From Spartobacteria bacterium (GTDB lineage: Bacteria > Verrucomicrobiota > Verrucomicrobiia > Chthoniobacterales > UBA10450), in NCBI GenBank assembly GCA_003169975.1, contig PNAA01000017.1, forward strand, positions 62,001-126,000: 64,000 bases of DNA. The letters run 5' to 3'. Below the pieces are notes generated by a model that had not been told where the DNA came from, did not search any database, and was given only the letters and a program-made list of their open reading frames with translations. How positions within the stretch are numbered: position 1 is the first letter of the stretch; each line of letters begins with the position of its first letter. This document shows, piece after piece, positions 42,852 through 50,975 of the stretch. A program made the position numbers and the translations under genes.

Positions 42852-43118
42852 ATGGACCCGTCTGATCCGCATAATCTTCACGACACCGCCGACCAGCCCG
42901 TTTGGGAGCGGATCGATATCGCGACTGAGGGCAATGATTGCGATGAGTGCGTACGCGCGCTACGCGAACCGCTCATGAAAGTCGACGGCGTGAAAGAAGT
43001 CATCGCCGATCCACAGACGGAAAACGTCTGGGTGACTTTCGACGCGCGCAAGACGCATGCCCCCGAGTTGCATGACGCCATTCTGCGCAGCGGCTACAAG
43101 CCGGCACGGACGGTGTAG
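42852..43118 (+). CDS. Heavy-metal-associated (HMA) domain protein
   Basis: 88 residues. The metal site is CDEC in TEGNDCDECVRALREPLMKVDGVKEVIADPQTENVWVTF, the standard order of an HMA domain (GM.C..C...V...L..V.GV..V.V....V.V). The usual Met before the first Cys is Asn-Asp here. It probably binds a soft metal such as copper as a small chaperone. No P-type ATPase is nearby. Compare the Cys-free relative at 13280. A REP-like element follows 7 bases after its stop. Confidence 0.75.
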   Translation: MDPSDPHNLHDTADQPVWERIDIATEGNDCDECVRALREPLMKVDGVKEVIADPQTENVWVTFDARKTHAPELHDAILRSGYKPARTV

Positions 43119-43124
43119 TCGCTC

Positions 43125-43207
43125 TGTAGCCGCCGCCCTGTGGGCGGCGCGGAACCTTGGGCCCGGCAGAAGCGTCCTCCCGCGCTTCGCACAGCGAAGC
43201 GTCTACA
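43125..43207. repeat. REP-like double-hairpin element, GTAGACGC family (copy C)
   Basis: Left end TGTAGCCGCCGCCC (slightly diverged) and right end GCGTCTACA, with hairpins GCCGCCC-TGT-GGGCGGC and CGCTTCGC-ACA-GCGAAGCG. The TAG of its right end, read on the minus strand (43205-43203), is the stop codon of the agmatine deiminase gene. Confidence 0.8.
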
Positions 43208-44249
43208 ACGGCTGCTGTTGCGTGAGGCAATGGAAAGCGCCGAGGCCCCAGATGAGCTCCCGACAATCGATCGGGATAATCCGTCGCGTCGGGAAGGCGG
43301 CCTGCAACACCGCGACCGCCTGCGCATCGTGTGGATCGGCGAAGGTCGGCAGGAGCACATTCTCGTTGGCGATGTAGAAATTCGCGTAGCTCGCCGGCAG
43401 ACGCAGATCTTCCCGCACGATCTTCGCCGGCATCGGCAGCGTCAGGATTTCGAGCGGTTTTCCGGCGATCGATAGGCTGCGCAAACGCTCGAGATTGGCT
43501 TGGAGCGGCGCGTGGTTTGGATCCGACGCGTCCGGTTCCAGCACCGTCACGACCGTGCGTTCGGCCACGAAGCGGGTCAGGTCGTCGATGTGCCCGTCGG
43601 TGTCGTCGCCCTCGATCCCATCGCCGAGCCAGAGGATCTCGCAGACCCCGAGATAATCGCGGAGGCGCTGCTCGATCTGTTCGCGGTTGAGCTGCGGATT
43701 GCGATTCGGATTGAGCAGGCAACCCTCGGTCGTGAGCAGCGCGCCCGTGCCGTTCACCTCGATCGAGCCGCCTTCCAGAATCATGTGCGGGTAGTAGACT
43801 GGCAGTCCGAACTTTTCCGCGATGCGCGTCGGCACGACTTCATCGAGATCGCAGGGCGGATACTTACCGCCCCAGGCGTTGTAATCCCAATCCACGACCG
43901 CGAGCCGGGGCTCTTCCTTGCGTGTGAGGAAAATCGGCCCGTGATCGCGGCACCACGGCTCGTTCGTCGGGATGAGGTGGAAGGTGAGGCGCTCGTTAGG
44001 CAAACCGTCCAGCGCGGCGCGCGCTTCCGCTTCCTGCGCGCCGTTGCCGACATTGATGTTGACCGGCTCCGACTCGAGGAGCGCCGCGACCATCGCGCGG
44101 AGGGTCGGCACGACGCGGTCGTAGGAATCGGGAAAACTGATTCCCTCCCGGCGCGGCCAGGAGAGCCAGGTGGCGGCGTGCGGCTCCCACTCCGCCGGCA
44201 TGCGGTAGCCGAGCGCGGACGGCGTGGCCGATTCCATGTCGTTAGGCAT
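43203..44249 (-). CDS. Agmatine deiminase / porphyromonas-type peptidylarginine deiminase family
   Basis: 348 residues from the ATG at 44249 (MESATPSA at 44237 is an alternative). Guanidine-group hydrolase motifs: MPAEWEPHAATWLSWP at the N-terminus, NEPWCRDHGPIFL (substrate carboxylate and His/Asp), MILEGGSIEVNG, GDDTDGHIDDLTRF (catalytic His) and the catalytic Cys in GLGAFHCLTQQQP near the C-terminus. The usual reaction is agmatine to N-carbamoylputrescine, feeding polyamine synthesis; the matching amidohydrolase gene is not in the window. Nonamer copies lie at its first codons (44239) and at 43993. Confidence 0.88.
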   Translation of the reverse strand: MPNDMESATPSALGYRMPAEWEPHAATWLSWPRREGISFPDSYDRVVPTLRAMVAALLESEPVNINVGNGAQEAEARAALDGLPNERLTFHLIPTNEPWCRDHGPIFLTRKEEPRLAVVDWDYNAWGGKYPPCDLDEVVPTRIAEKFGLPVYYPHMILEGGSIEVNGTGALLTTEGCLLNPNRNPQLNREQIEQRLRDYLGVCEILWLGDGIEGDDTDGHIDDLTRFVAERTVVTVLEPDASDPNHAPLQANLERLRSLSIAGKPLEILTLPMPAKIVREDLRLPASYANFYIANENVLLPTFADPHDAQAVAVLQAAFPTRRIIPIDCRELIWGLGAFHCLTQQQPL

Positions 44250-44279
44250 AACGGCGTGCAACCTAGCATGGGGGCATTT

Positions 44280-44345
44280 AATGTGGGAGCCGCCTTTGTG
44301 CGGCGATCGGCGCGCAGATCGGGGCGCAAAGGCCCCTCCCACATT
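44280..44345. repeat. REP-like element, GTGGGAG family (copy 1)
   Basis: Ends AATGTGGGAG and CTCCCACATT, with an inner hairpin GCCGCCTTTGTGCGGC and a right-hand GGGGCGCAAAGGCCCC. Similar in every part to 47261-47321. It sits between the divergent agmatine deiminase and DUF1801 genes. Confidence 0.75.
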
Positions 44346-44390
44346 GTGCTTGGCGAGAGCAAACTCCCTCGGCATGCTCGAGAACGCGCG

Positions 44391-44726
44391 ATGCAATCGA
44401 AGGCCAAGACTGTGGACGACTATCTCTCCGCGCTGCCGCCAGATCGCCACGCGGAGTTAAAGCCGCTCCGGAAGTTGATCCGGCGCACGCTCCCGCAGGC
44501 GGAGGAGACCATGGCCTACGGAATGCCAACCTACATGGGCGAGAAAATGATCTGCGCCTTCGCCGCGCAGAAAAATTATCTCGCGCTTTATCTCTGCGGA
44601 CTGGGCGCAAACCGGAAAGAGTTTGCCGGGCTCAACTGCGGCAAAGGTTGCGTTCGTTTCAAGAAACTCGAGGAACTGCCGCTCGAAGCCGTGACCAAAG
44701 TTTTACTTGCGGCGGCGGCTCCTTAG
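44391..44726 (+). CDS. DUF1801 domain protein
   Basis: 111 residues from the ATG at 44391 (the long open frame upstream is antisense to agmatine deiminase and is not coding). The sequence VDDYLSALPPDRHAELKPLRKLIRRTLPQAEETMAYGMPTYMGEKMICAFAAQKNYLALYL is the typical DUF1801 (YdhG/iron-chaperone-like) core. Members have a frataxin-like or CyaY-like fold in some cases; the role is not settled. It ends convergently with the helicase gene, 4-base overlap. Confidence 0.82.
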   Translation: MQSKAKTVDDYLSALPPDRHAELKPLRKLIRRTLPQAEETMAYGMPTYMGEKMICAFAAQKNYLALYLCGLGANRKEFAGLNCGKGCVRFKKLEELPLEAVTKVLLAAAAP

Positions 44727-47221
44727 GCGCGTCGCTGCTGCGCCGCGAGGAGCGGAGGGAAATCAAAGAACGCGGGGGACGCCGTGCGCCCGAGTAATTC
44801 TTCTGCGGCCGCTTTCAGCGCCTGCCAGCGATCCCATGCGAGGTCGGGCGCGGCCGCGATGTGTCGGATGAGGCTGCGCCATTCCATCAAGGCGCGCTCG
44901 ACGTCGCCGTGTCGCAGCGATTCGGAGGTGATCTTGTAGCGGCCGCTGGAATTGGTGACAACTGCGCGAATGACCTCCGACGCGCCCGCTCCGTAGTGGA
45001 CCGGCACCCCCATCTCGAGGTAGCCGGAATGATCGGCCCGCTTGTAGACGCGCTGGCAGAGTGCGCCGAGACGTCCGCCTAACGGCGCGTCGTTGCCGGC
45101 AAAGCGCGGGCCGGCCCGGATATTCGCGAGGTCGAAAACCAGCTCGTCGATCGGGTAGGTTTCGTCCTCCAGCGCGGCGGCGATGGCGAGCCCCTCGCCG
45201 CTCTGGAAAAAGCCAAAGAGAACGCCCCTCCGCGTCGGTTTGCCATCCGGCTCGACCAAACCAAGCCGCCGCCAGGCAAAAGCCGGCGAAGCGACAATCT
45301 CGACCGTTTGATCGTGCTCCAGCTCGGAGCAACCGCGGCAAACGAGCGGGAGCGCGGCCCGCTCAGGCGGGTCGAGGAGCGCCTGCCCTAACGAATCTCG
45401 CCAGACCTCGATCGGCACCCTGGAAAAGTCGATTCGGACGGAAAGAAGATTCCCCCGCCTAACGAATTCGTCCACCACCCCGCCGCCGGACAACTCCGGG
45501 AGGATCGAAGCGATCCTGGCACGGAAGATTTCCTCCTGTAGCGGCGATCTGTGACCACCGATCCCTTTCCCTGGCGCACCCCTTCGGCGGTCACAGACCG
45601 CCGCTACAGCTTCCGGCCTATTGCGCAGCCATTTTACCGGATGAACGATGCCGTCGGCGACTGTCGCGAGCGGCAGTTCGCGTCCGTAAATTTTCTTCTC
45701 CTGCAGGCGACAGAGATTGCCGAGCGGGAACCGGTCGAGCGACTTCGGCAGGCGCAAGGCGGGAATCCAGCGGTCGTTTTCCCGGAGGAGCGCTTCGCCT
45801 AACGACGCGTCCACTTTCTCCCCGCGCGGCTCCCATTCTTCGCGGCTGTTCCGGATTTCGACGATCGGGCGCCTGACGAAGCGGGCGCGCTCCGCATCGA
45901 CCCAGAGCTCGCAGGGCTTGGGCCCGGTGGCGAGCGAATGCTCGACCCCGAGCGGGACGCGTTGCGCACTGAAAAGCGAGCGGCTCACCTCAACCGCGGC
46001 CGCGAAGGTGTTGTAGCCGGGATCGGTGATCCCGGCCGCGTGGCCAGCTCTAAGCCCACCGGGATCACCGATCCCGGCTACAGTCATCACGCTGATCAGG
46101 CTCGGCCAGTCGACCTGCGTCGCCCGTTTCAACTGCCGCGGCCGCGCGAAGCTGAGCCGCGGTTGGTCGGGCGTGAACAGGACGAACCCGGTGTCATCGA
46201 GTCCGCGGCGCCCGGCCCGGCCAAACATTTGGAGCAGTTCATCCGGCTGGACCTGCCGCTCGAAATTTCCCGAGAAATAGCGCGTGTCGGTGATGAGAAC
46301 CGAGCGCATGGAAAAATTGATTCCGGCGGCGAGACCCATGGTCGCGACGACGACGTTGAGCTGGCCCGCCTTGGCCAGCGGCTCGATCAACCCGGCCCGG
46401 ACCGCATAGCTGAGACCGCTGTGATGATAAGCGACCCGGCTGCGTAATAATTTTGTCAGGCGTTTTCCCGCGAGCGCTTCCTGTGGCGGCGAGAGCGGCA
46501 ACGGATCACGCATCGGCACGGCACTGGCAATGGCCTGCGCCATCTCCTCGGTCGCGTTGCGTCGCGGGGCGAAAACGAGAATGGGCGCGAGCCCCCCATG
46601 CAGCGCCTTCGCGATCATGCGCGGCCAGAATTCCCGCACCTGGAGAAAGTCGACTTCGGGCAGGTTGCGCAGATCGACCTCGTGTTGCGGGACCGGACGC
46701 TGGTCGTGCCTAACGAGGACAGCGTCACGCCCGATCCGACGCAGCCATACGACCACGTCCTGTGGATTGTTGACGCTCCCGCTAAGCAAAAGGAGCTGGG
46801 TGCCCGGCGGCGCGAGCGCGAGCGAGAGTTCGTAATGCACTCCGCGTACCGGGTCGGCGATGAGTTGATATTCATCCACCACGAGGAGGCGCGGACCGTC
46901 ACGGCGCAGGAAGCGCGTTCGCTGGGTCTCGAGAGTGGCGACCACCACCTTCGCCTCGAGGTTCAGCGCGAGGTCGCCGGTCGTAATGCCGACATCCCAG
47001 CCGCGCGCTCGCCATTCCGCCAGCTTGTCGTTCGCCAGCGCGCGAGTGGGCACGGTGAAGACGGCCTGTCCCTTGAGCGACGGGTAGAGCAGCTCGAAAA
47101 TGTAAGTCTTGCCCGCCCCGGTCGGCGCGTGCACGACCACATCCTTGCCCGCCTGCAACGCCCGCACCGCCTCCTGCTGCCAGAGATCGGGAACCAGCAA
47201 GTTGATCTCAAGCCCTCGCAT
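44723..47221 (-). CDS. Ski2-like DEAD/DEAH-box helicase
   Basis: 832 residues from the ATG at 47221 (the frame is open to 47635 but that part holds a REP element). Walker A HAPTGAGKTYIFE, motif II LLVVDEYQLI (DEYQ instead of DEAD), motif III SGS, and motif VI QMFGRAGRRGLDDTG; ATMGLAAGINF is the usual motif V region. The C-terminal half is a family-specific winged-helix/ratchet region without a known domain. It would unwind RNA or DNA using ATP. Two perfect or near-perfect inverted repeats lie in frame inside the gene (46012-46082 and 45536-45609). Five nonamer copies or variants are present. Confidence 0.85.
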   Translation of the reverse strand: MRGLEINLLVPDLWQQEAVRALQAGKDVVVHAPTGAGKTYIFELLYPSLKGQAVFTVPTRALANDKLAEWRARGWDVGITTGDLALNLEAKVVVATLETQRTRFLRRDGPRLLVVDEYQLIADPVRGVHYELSLALAPPGTQLLLLSGSVNNPQDVVVWLRRIGRDAVLVRHDQRPVPQHEVDLRNLPEVDFLQVREFWPRMIAKALHGGLAPILVFAPRRNATEEMAQAIASAVPMRDPLPLSPPQEALAGKRLTKLLRSRVAYHHSGLSYAVRAGLIEPLAKAGQLNVVVATMGLAAGINFSMRSVLITDTRYFSGNFERQVQPDELLQMFGRAGRRGLDDTGFVLFTPDQPRLSFARPRQLKRATQVDWPSLISVMTVAGIGDPGGLRAGHAAGITDPGYNTFAAAVEVSRSLFSAQRVPLGVEHSLATGPKPCELWVDAERARFVRRPIVEIRNSREEWEPRGEKVDASLGEALLRENDRWIPALRLPKSLDRFPLGNLCRLQEKKIYGRELPLATVADGIVHPVKWLRNRPEAVAAVCDRRRGAPGKGIGGHRSPLQEEIFRARIASILPELSGGGVVDEFVRRGNLLSVRIDFSRVPIEVWRDSLGQALLDPPERAALPLVCRGCSELEHDQTVEIVASPAFAWRRLGLVEPDGKPTRRGVLFGFFQSGEGLAIAAALEDETYPIDELVFDLANIRAGPRFAGNDAPLGGRLGALCQRVYKRADHSGYLEMGVPVHYGAGASEVIRAVVTNSSGRYKITSESLRHGDVERALMEWRSLIRHIAAAPDLAWDRWQALKAAAEELLGRTASPAFFDFPPLLAAQQRRA
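45536..45609. repeat. Inverted repeat inserted in frame in the helicase gene (TGTAGCGGC type)
   Basis: 25-base arms beginning CTGTAGCGGCG (45536-45560) and ending CCGCCGCTACAG (45585-45609), two mismatches, 24-base spacer. Encodes the stretch around VAAVCDRRRGAPGKGIGGHRSP of the protein without breaking the frame. Confidence 0.75.
46012..46082. repeat. Perfect inverted repeat inserted in frame in the helicase gene (TGTAGCCGGGATC type)
   Basis: Perfect 24-base arms (46012-46035, starting TGTAGCCGGGATCGG, and 46059-46082) with a 23-base spacer. It codes for TVAGIGDPGGLRAGHAAGITDPGY in the helicase, a Gly-rich insertion between motif VI and the C-terminal part. Confidence 0.85.
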
Positions 47222-47260
47222 CCTCTGGCAAAGATGGAGGGTTCGCGGGGGCGGGCAAAC

Positions 47261-47321
47261 GTGGGAGCCGCCTTTCTGCGGCGACGAGCGACAGAGATCG
47301 GGGCGCACAGGCCCCTCCCAC
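47261..47321. repeat. REP-like element, GTGGGAG family (copy 2)
   Basis: GTGGGAGCCGCCTTTCTGCGGC at the left and GGCCCCTCCCAC at the right, matching 44280-44345. It lies in the 101-base gap between the lipoprotein gene stop and the helicase start, both on the minus strand. Confidence 0.75.
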
Positions 47322-47322
47322 A

Positions 47323-47973
47323 TTAGTTCAGATTTGCCGCCGCCCGCTCTTTGCCTTCGAGCTCGAGAACCATCCGATGGATATGCCGATACTTCGTGTG
47401 TGACGCGAGGCGGCGCAGGCTCTCCCGCGGATCGCCCCATTGTACGATCTGGATCAGTTCCGGCCGCGCGCCCCAGTTGTTCATGTCGCGCGGCGTCGCC
47501 ATGTAAAGGTCGATCGTGTTTCGGCCGGCCAGCGCCCAGCCGTAATCTTCCACCCGGTAAAGTTGACCGGTTGAAACCACGCGAAGAATCGTGCCCGCCG
47601 GCCAGCGCGCCCAATCGGCCGCGGCGCTCCCGCAAATCGAAGCGGCGAAGCCATCATGCGCGAAGGGCTGCGACGGGGTGACAAAGGCGATGCTCTGGTA
47701 ATCGTTGCGCGCACGCCCCTCGGTCCGTTGCGCCACCGGAATCGCGCGCGGCACCGGCAGCGCCGGGGCCGCGGCGTGGAGCACTCCACCGAGCGCGTTG
47801 CGGTTTCCGTATTCCTCGTGGTCCGCTTCCGTGTGGGTGTAAGCGGTCGTCCGCACTTGTTGGAAATCGGTGCGCGCGAGCGGTCGCTCATAAGCCGGCA
47901 GATTGCGCGAGGTGCTGCACGCACCTAACGACAAGGCGGCGACAAGGAGACCGAAGGCAGGGTGGATTCTCAT
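47323..47973 (-). CDS. Lipoprotein with C-terminal 3D domain
   Basis: 216 residues. Signal peptide with a lipobox LSLGACS (Cys at about residue 19), so it is anchored in a membrane by lipid. The C-terminal part matches the 3D domain, named for three Asp residues (AGTILRV..TGQLYRVEDYGWALAGRNTIDLYMATPRDMNNWG; about residues 128-175), which forms the catalytic region of MltA-like lytic transglycosylases. It likely binds or cuts peptidoglycan. It is separated from the helicase gene by a REP element, so co-transcription is possible but not certain. Confidence 0.82.
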   Translation of the reverse strand: MRIHPAFGLLVAALSLGACSTSRNLPAYERPLARTDFQQVRTTAYTHTEADHEEYGNRNALGGVLHAAAPALPVPRAIPVAQRTEGRARNDYQSIAFVTPSQPFAHDGFAASICGSAAADWARWPAGTILRVVSTGQLYRVEDYGWALAGRNTIDLYMATPRDMNNWGARPELIQIVQWGDPRESLRRLASHTKYRHIHRMVLELEGKERAAANLN

Positions 47974-48027
47974 TCCACGAATTCGGGAAGTTATTAACAG
48001 TTATTCACAAGCTCGACAAGGGCTTTC

Positions 48028-48120
48028 TGTAGACGCCGCCCTCTGGGCGGCGCGGGGCTGCGCAACGCTGCAGATGCCGGCGGCGTTTCCCACCGCGCTT
48101 CGCACAGCGAAGCGTCTACA
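48028..48120. repeat. REP-like double-hairpin element, GTAGACGC family (copy D)
   Basis: Ends TGTAGACGC and GCGTCTACA, hairpins CGCCGCCC-TCT-GGGCGGCG and CGCTTCGC-ACA-GCGAAGCG. It lies between the divergent lipoprotein and kbl genes and ends 33 bases before the kbl start. Confidence 0.85.
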
Positions 48121-48153
48121 TTGCATCGCTCCCGCTTTGCTCGAAATTGCGCG

Positions 48154-49338
48154 ATGCTCGCGAAATTTGCCGACTACGTCTCGCAAATCCTGGACGAAAT
48201 CAAAGCGCAGGGACTTTTCAAAACCGAGCGGGTCATCACCGGTCCGCAGAACGCCGAGATCTCGATCGCGGATGGACGGCGAGTGATCAATCTCTGCGCG
48301 AACAATTATCTCGGCCTGGCTGACCATCCCGCGCTCATCGCGGCGGCGAAGGAGGCGCTCGACAGTCACGGCTTCGGGATGGCGAGCGTGCGTTTCATCT
48401 GCGGCACGCAGGACATTCACAAGGACCTGGAAGCCGCTCTCACGAAATTCCTCGGGACGGAGGACACGATTCTTTATCCTTCCTGCTTCGACGCCAACGG
48501 CGGCTTGTTCGAGACGTTGTTAGGCGCGGAAGACGCCGTCATCTCCGACGAGCTGAATCACGCCAGCATCATCGACGGCGTCCGGCTCTGCAAAGCGCAG
48601 CGTTACCGCTACAAAAATTGCGACATGGCCGATCTCGAAGCGCAGTTGCAGGCCGCAAAGGAGGCGCGCTTCCGCCTCATCGCGACCGATGGCGTTTTCT
48701 CGATGGACGGCACGATCGCGAATCTCAAGGGAATCTGCGACCTGGCTGAGAAATACGACGCGATGTTGATGGTGGATGACGCGCACGCGGCCGGCTTCAT
48801 CGGCAAAACCGGGCGCGGCACGCCGGAACATTGCGGAGTGCAGGGGCGGGTCGACGTAATTACGGGAACGCTGGGCAAAGCGCTCGGCGGCGCGAGCGGT
48901 GGCTACACCAGCGGGCGCAAGGAGATCGTCGCGCTCCTCCGCCAACGCTCGCGGCCCTATCTTTTTTCCAACACCGTCGCCCCGCCGATCGTCGCCGCGT
49001 CCTTGCAAGCGCTCGCGCTGCTGACCGCCTCCACGGCGTTGCGCGACAAACTCGCCGAGAACACGAAATACTTCCGCGCCGCCCTGACGGAGCGCGGCCT
49101 AACGATTAAACCCGGGACGCATCCGATCGTCCCAATCATGCTGGGAGATGCCGCGCTCTCGCAAAAGTTCGCCGCGCGCATGCTGGAGAAGGGCGTTTAC
49201 GTGGTCGGCTTCTTCTACCCGGTCGTGCCGCACGGGACCGCCCGCGTGCGCACACAAGTTTCGGCGGCACATTCGCGCGCGGAACTGGAGCGCGCCGTGA
49301 AAGCCTTCGCGGAAACGAACGCGGAATTGGCCGGGTAG
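48154..49338 (+). CDS. kbl: Glycine C-acetyltransferase (2-amino-3-ketobutyrate CoA ligase)
   Basis: 394 residues from the ATG at 48154, normal length. PLP fold type [45 protein letters not shown] (the Kbl form of this loop), [20 protein letters not shown] and the PLP-Lys in [15 protein letters not shown] (about residue 244). It splits 2-amino-3-ketobutyrate with CoA into glycine and acetyl-CoA, in threonine breakdown; the threonine dehydrogenase gene is not adjacent. The stop codon TAG lies inside the left terminal repeat of a small MITE-like element. Confidence 0.92.
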   Translation: MLAKFADYVSQILDEIKAQGLFKTERVITGPQNAEISIADGRRVINLCANNYLGLADHPALIAAAKEALDSHGFGMASVRFICGTQDIHKDLEAALTKFLGTEDTILYPSCFDANGGLFETLLGAEDAVISDELNHASIIDGVRLCKAQRYRYKNCDMADLEAQLQAAKEARFRLIATDGVFSMDGTIANLKGICDLAEKYDAMLMVDDAHAAGFIGKTGRGTPEHCGVQGRVDVITGTLGKALGGASGGYTSGRKEIVALLRQRSRPYLFSNTVAPPIVAASLQALALLTASTALRDKLAENTKYFRAALTERGLTIKPGTHPIVPIMLGDAALSQKFAARMLEKGVYVVGFFYPVVPHGTARVRTQVSAAHSRAELERAVKAFAETNAELAG

Positions 49339-49484
49339 CGCACGCGTCTCGCGTGCTGGCGACGGTGTTCCACCGTCGCGAACTTTTAGAGAAGGCCGAA
49401 GCTGGAGCAGGGTCCAGCGTCGCAAGGGAAAGTCCGCAATAGAGAGACACCACTGCCAGCACGCGAGACGCCTGCGCTACCCGG
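49331..49484. repeat. 154-bp MITE-like element with 30-bp terminal inverted repeats
   Basis: The first 30 bases (starting CCGGGTAGCGCACGCGTC) and the last 30 (ending GCGCTACCCGG) are inverted repeats with one mismatch. Inside is a perfect hairpin GCGACGGTG-TTC-CACCGTCGC followed by GAACTTTTAGA; a related hairpin with the same GAACTTT tail occurs at 63019. The element provides the TAG stop of kbl. Confidence 0.8.
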
Positions 49485-49491
49485 CAGATCG

Positions 49492-50682
49492 CTAGCCGCG
49501 CGGATGCAGCGCGATGCTCGCGCCGACCCAGGTTTTGTTCTTGTTGAAGTCGACCCCCATCATCTTGCCCTGGCTCATCCGGACGAGGTTGTTCGCGAGG
49601 ATCGGCTCACCCTCGTTAGGCCAGAGAAACATCATCCGAATTTCCACTTTCGAACGGTGGCCATCGACCGTCGGAACAAAATCTGCGTAGAGCACCTTCT
49701 TTTGCAGAATCCAGCTTTGCGGCGCTTCGAGCGCGGCGAGTTTTTCGCGTGTCGGTTCCATGTCGACCCCGAGCCCGGCGAAGGAATAAAGCGGCTTGAG
49801 CACATAATCCTCCAGCGACTCGTCAGGCGGAAATTGGTCGGCAAAATATGCCGGAGAAGTGTGCGCCGTCTTGAGGAACGGGAGCGAATGTTTGCTCACC
49901 CGGAAATACCAGTTCGGGTGCCCGGCCCAGACGACGTCGAGCTCGTCCTGGAAGTGGAAACCGGGCGTCACGTCCGGCCGGCGCAGCAGCTCATCGAAGA
50001 TGACGCGGTTGTAGATCCGCTCGATCCGCACTTCGCGCCCGTCGCGCTCGTAAAACAACTGGCGTCCCCGCTTTCGGACCTTCGTCAGGCAGACCGGTCG
50101 CACGCCGATGAGGCTTTCGGTGCAGGCGAAATCGATCCGCGTTTTTTGCTTCTCGGGCTCGATCTCGAGCAGGATCACGTTTTCCGGATGGGCCGGACCG
50201 ATGATGACCTCGCGGAGGAGGGAAAGATAGCTTTCGTCCTTCAATCCGCTGAAGGCCGAGGTCCAGTGCCGCGGGATGACGGGAAACGTCTGGCGAATGC
50301 AACCGAGCAGCAGGAATTGAAAACCGTAGAGACTGGGGAACGCCTGCAACTCGATCAGGCGCGGGGTGAGCCGTCCGCCTTCCTCGCAAATCCCAAAGTC
50401 CACGACGAAAAAGTTGGGGTGGACAGTCTCGTTAGGCACTTCCAGTCGCGGCGGGATGGCGCGGGCGGCGTGCCGGGCAAATTCCGGAGTGCGGGTCCGC
50501 GCCACGATTTCATTCGCCGCGCCGACCACTTCGTCAGTGAACTCGCGCGTCAAAAAAACCGGCGTCTCGGAAATCCGAAAATCAGCCGGCCAGCGTTCCG
50601 TGTGCTGGACACAATTGAGAAACGCTTCGTACCTGGCCGGTGAAAATTCGGCATTGAACCGGGCGCGCAGAGTCGGATCCAT
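49492..50682 (-). CDS. Conserved protein of unknown function, ATP-grasp-like C-terminus
   Basis: 396 residues from the ATG at 50682. The middle part shows HPNFFVVDFGICEEGGRLTPRLIELQAFPSLYGFQ, the C-terminal part YVLKPLYSFAGLGVDMEPT (resembling the ATP-grasp Lys and Gly-rich loop), SWILQKKVLYADFVPT and SKVEIRMMFLW. This suggests a peptide or amino-acid ligase of the ATP-grasp superfamily, but the match is loose and the order of motifs may be permuted. It stands alone, convergent with kbl. Substrate unknown. Confidence 0.5.
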   Translation of the reverse strand: MDPTLRARFNAEFSPARYEAFLNCVQHTERWPADFRISETPVFLTREFTDEVVGAANEIVARTRTPEFARHAARAIPPRLEVPNETVHPNFFVVDFGICEEGGRLTPRLIELQAFPSLYGFQFLLLGCIRQTFPVIPRHWTSAFSGLKDESYLSLLREVIIGPAHPENVILLEIEPEKQKTRIDFACTESLIGVRPVCLTKVRKRGRQLFYERDGREVRIERIYNRVIFDELLRRPDVTPGFHFQDELDVVWAGHPNWYFRVSKHSLPFLKTAHTSPAYFADQFPPDESLEDYVLKPLYSFAGLGVDMEPTREKLAALEAPQSWILQKKVLYADFVPTVDGHRSKVEIRMMFLWPNEGEPILANNLVRMSQGKMMGVDFNKNKTWVGASIALHPRG

Positions 50683-50975
50683 CGGCCGTGAGCATGGCAC
50701 AAGGAGCCGCTCACGACAAAGCCGTTGCCGACGTCAGTTTGTCCGCTGGAAGACGAACGACACCCCCGAATTCAGGTAGGCTAATCTGGGCACGAGGAAG
50801 CCAGGATGAGGTTCCTGATTTCCTCCGCAGCCTCTGCCATCGTCGTCAGCCTGCTCTTTACTGGAGCACGGCACGCCAGGTTGACGAGATTCGTTACTCC
50901 TCGCGCCGTCTGACCTCGATCCGAACCTCAGGCATCCATTGACACCTTCAGGAATTGGCCAGAGGAACAAGCATT

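Noticed and set aside
43500-44390. Long upstream extension of the DUF1801 frame
   Set aside because: It is antisense to agmatine deiminase and only the last 111 codons match a family.
44280-48120. CRISPR-like repeats
   Set aside because: The hairpin elements are palindromic, few and irregularly spaced, with no spacers or cas genes.
10429-50437. TTAGGC as telomere-type repeat
   Set aside because: Copies are single and dispersed in coding DNA, never in tandem.
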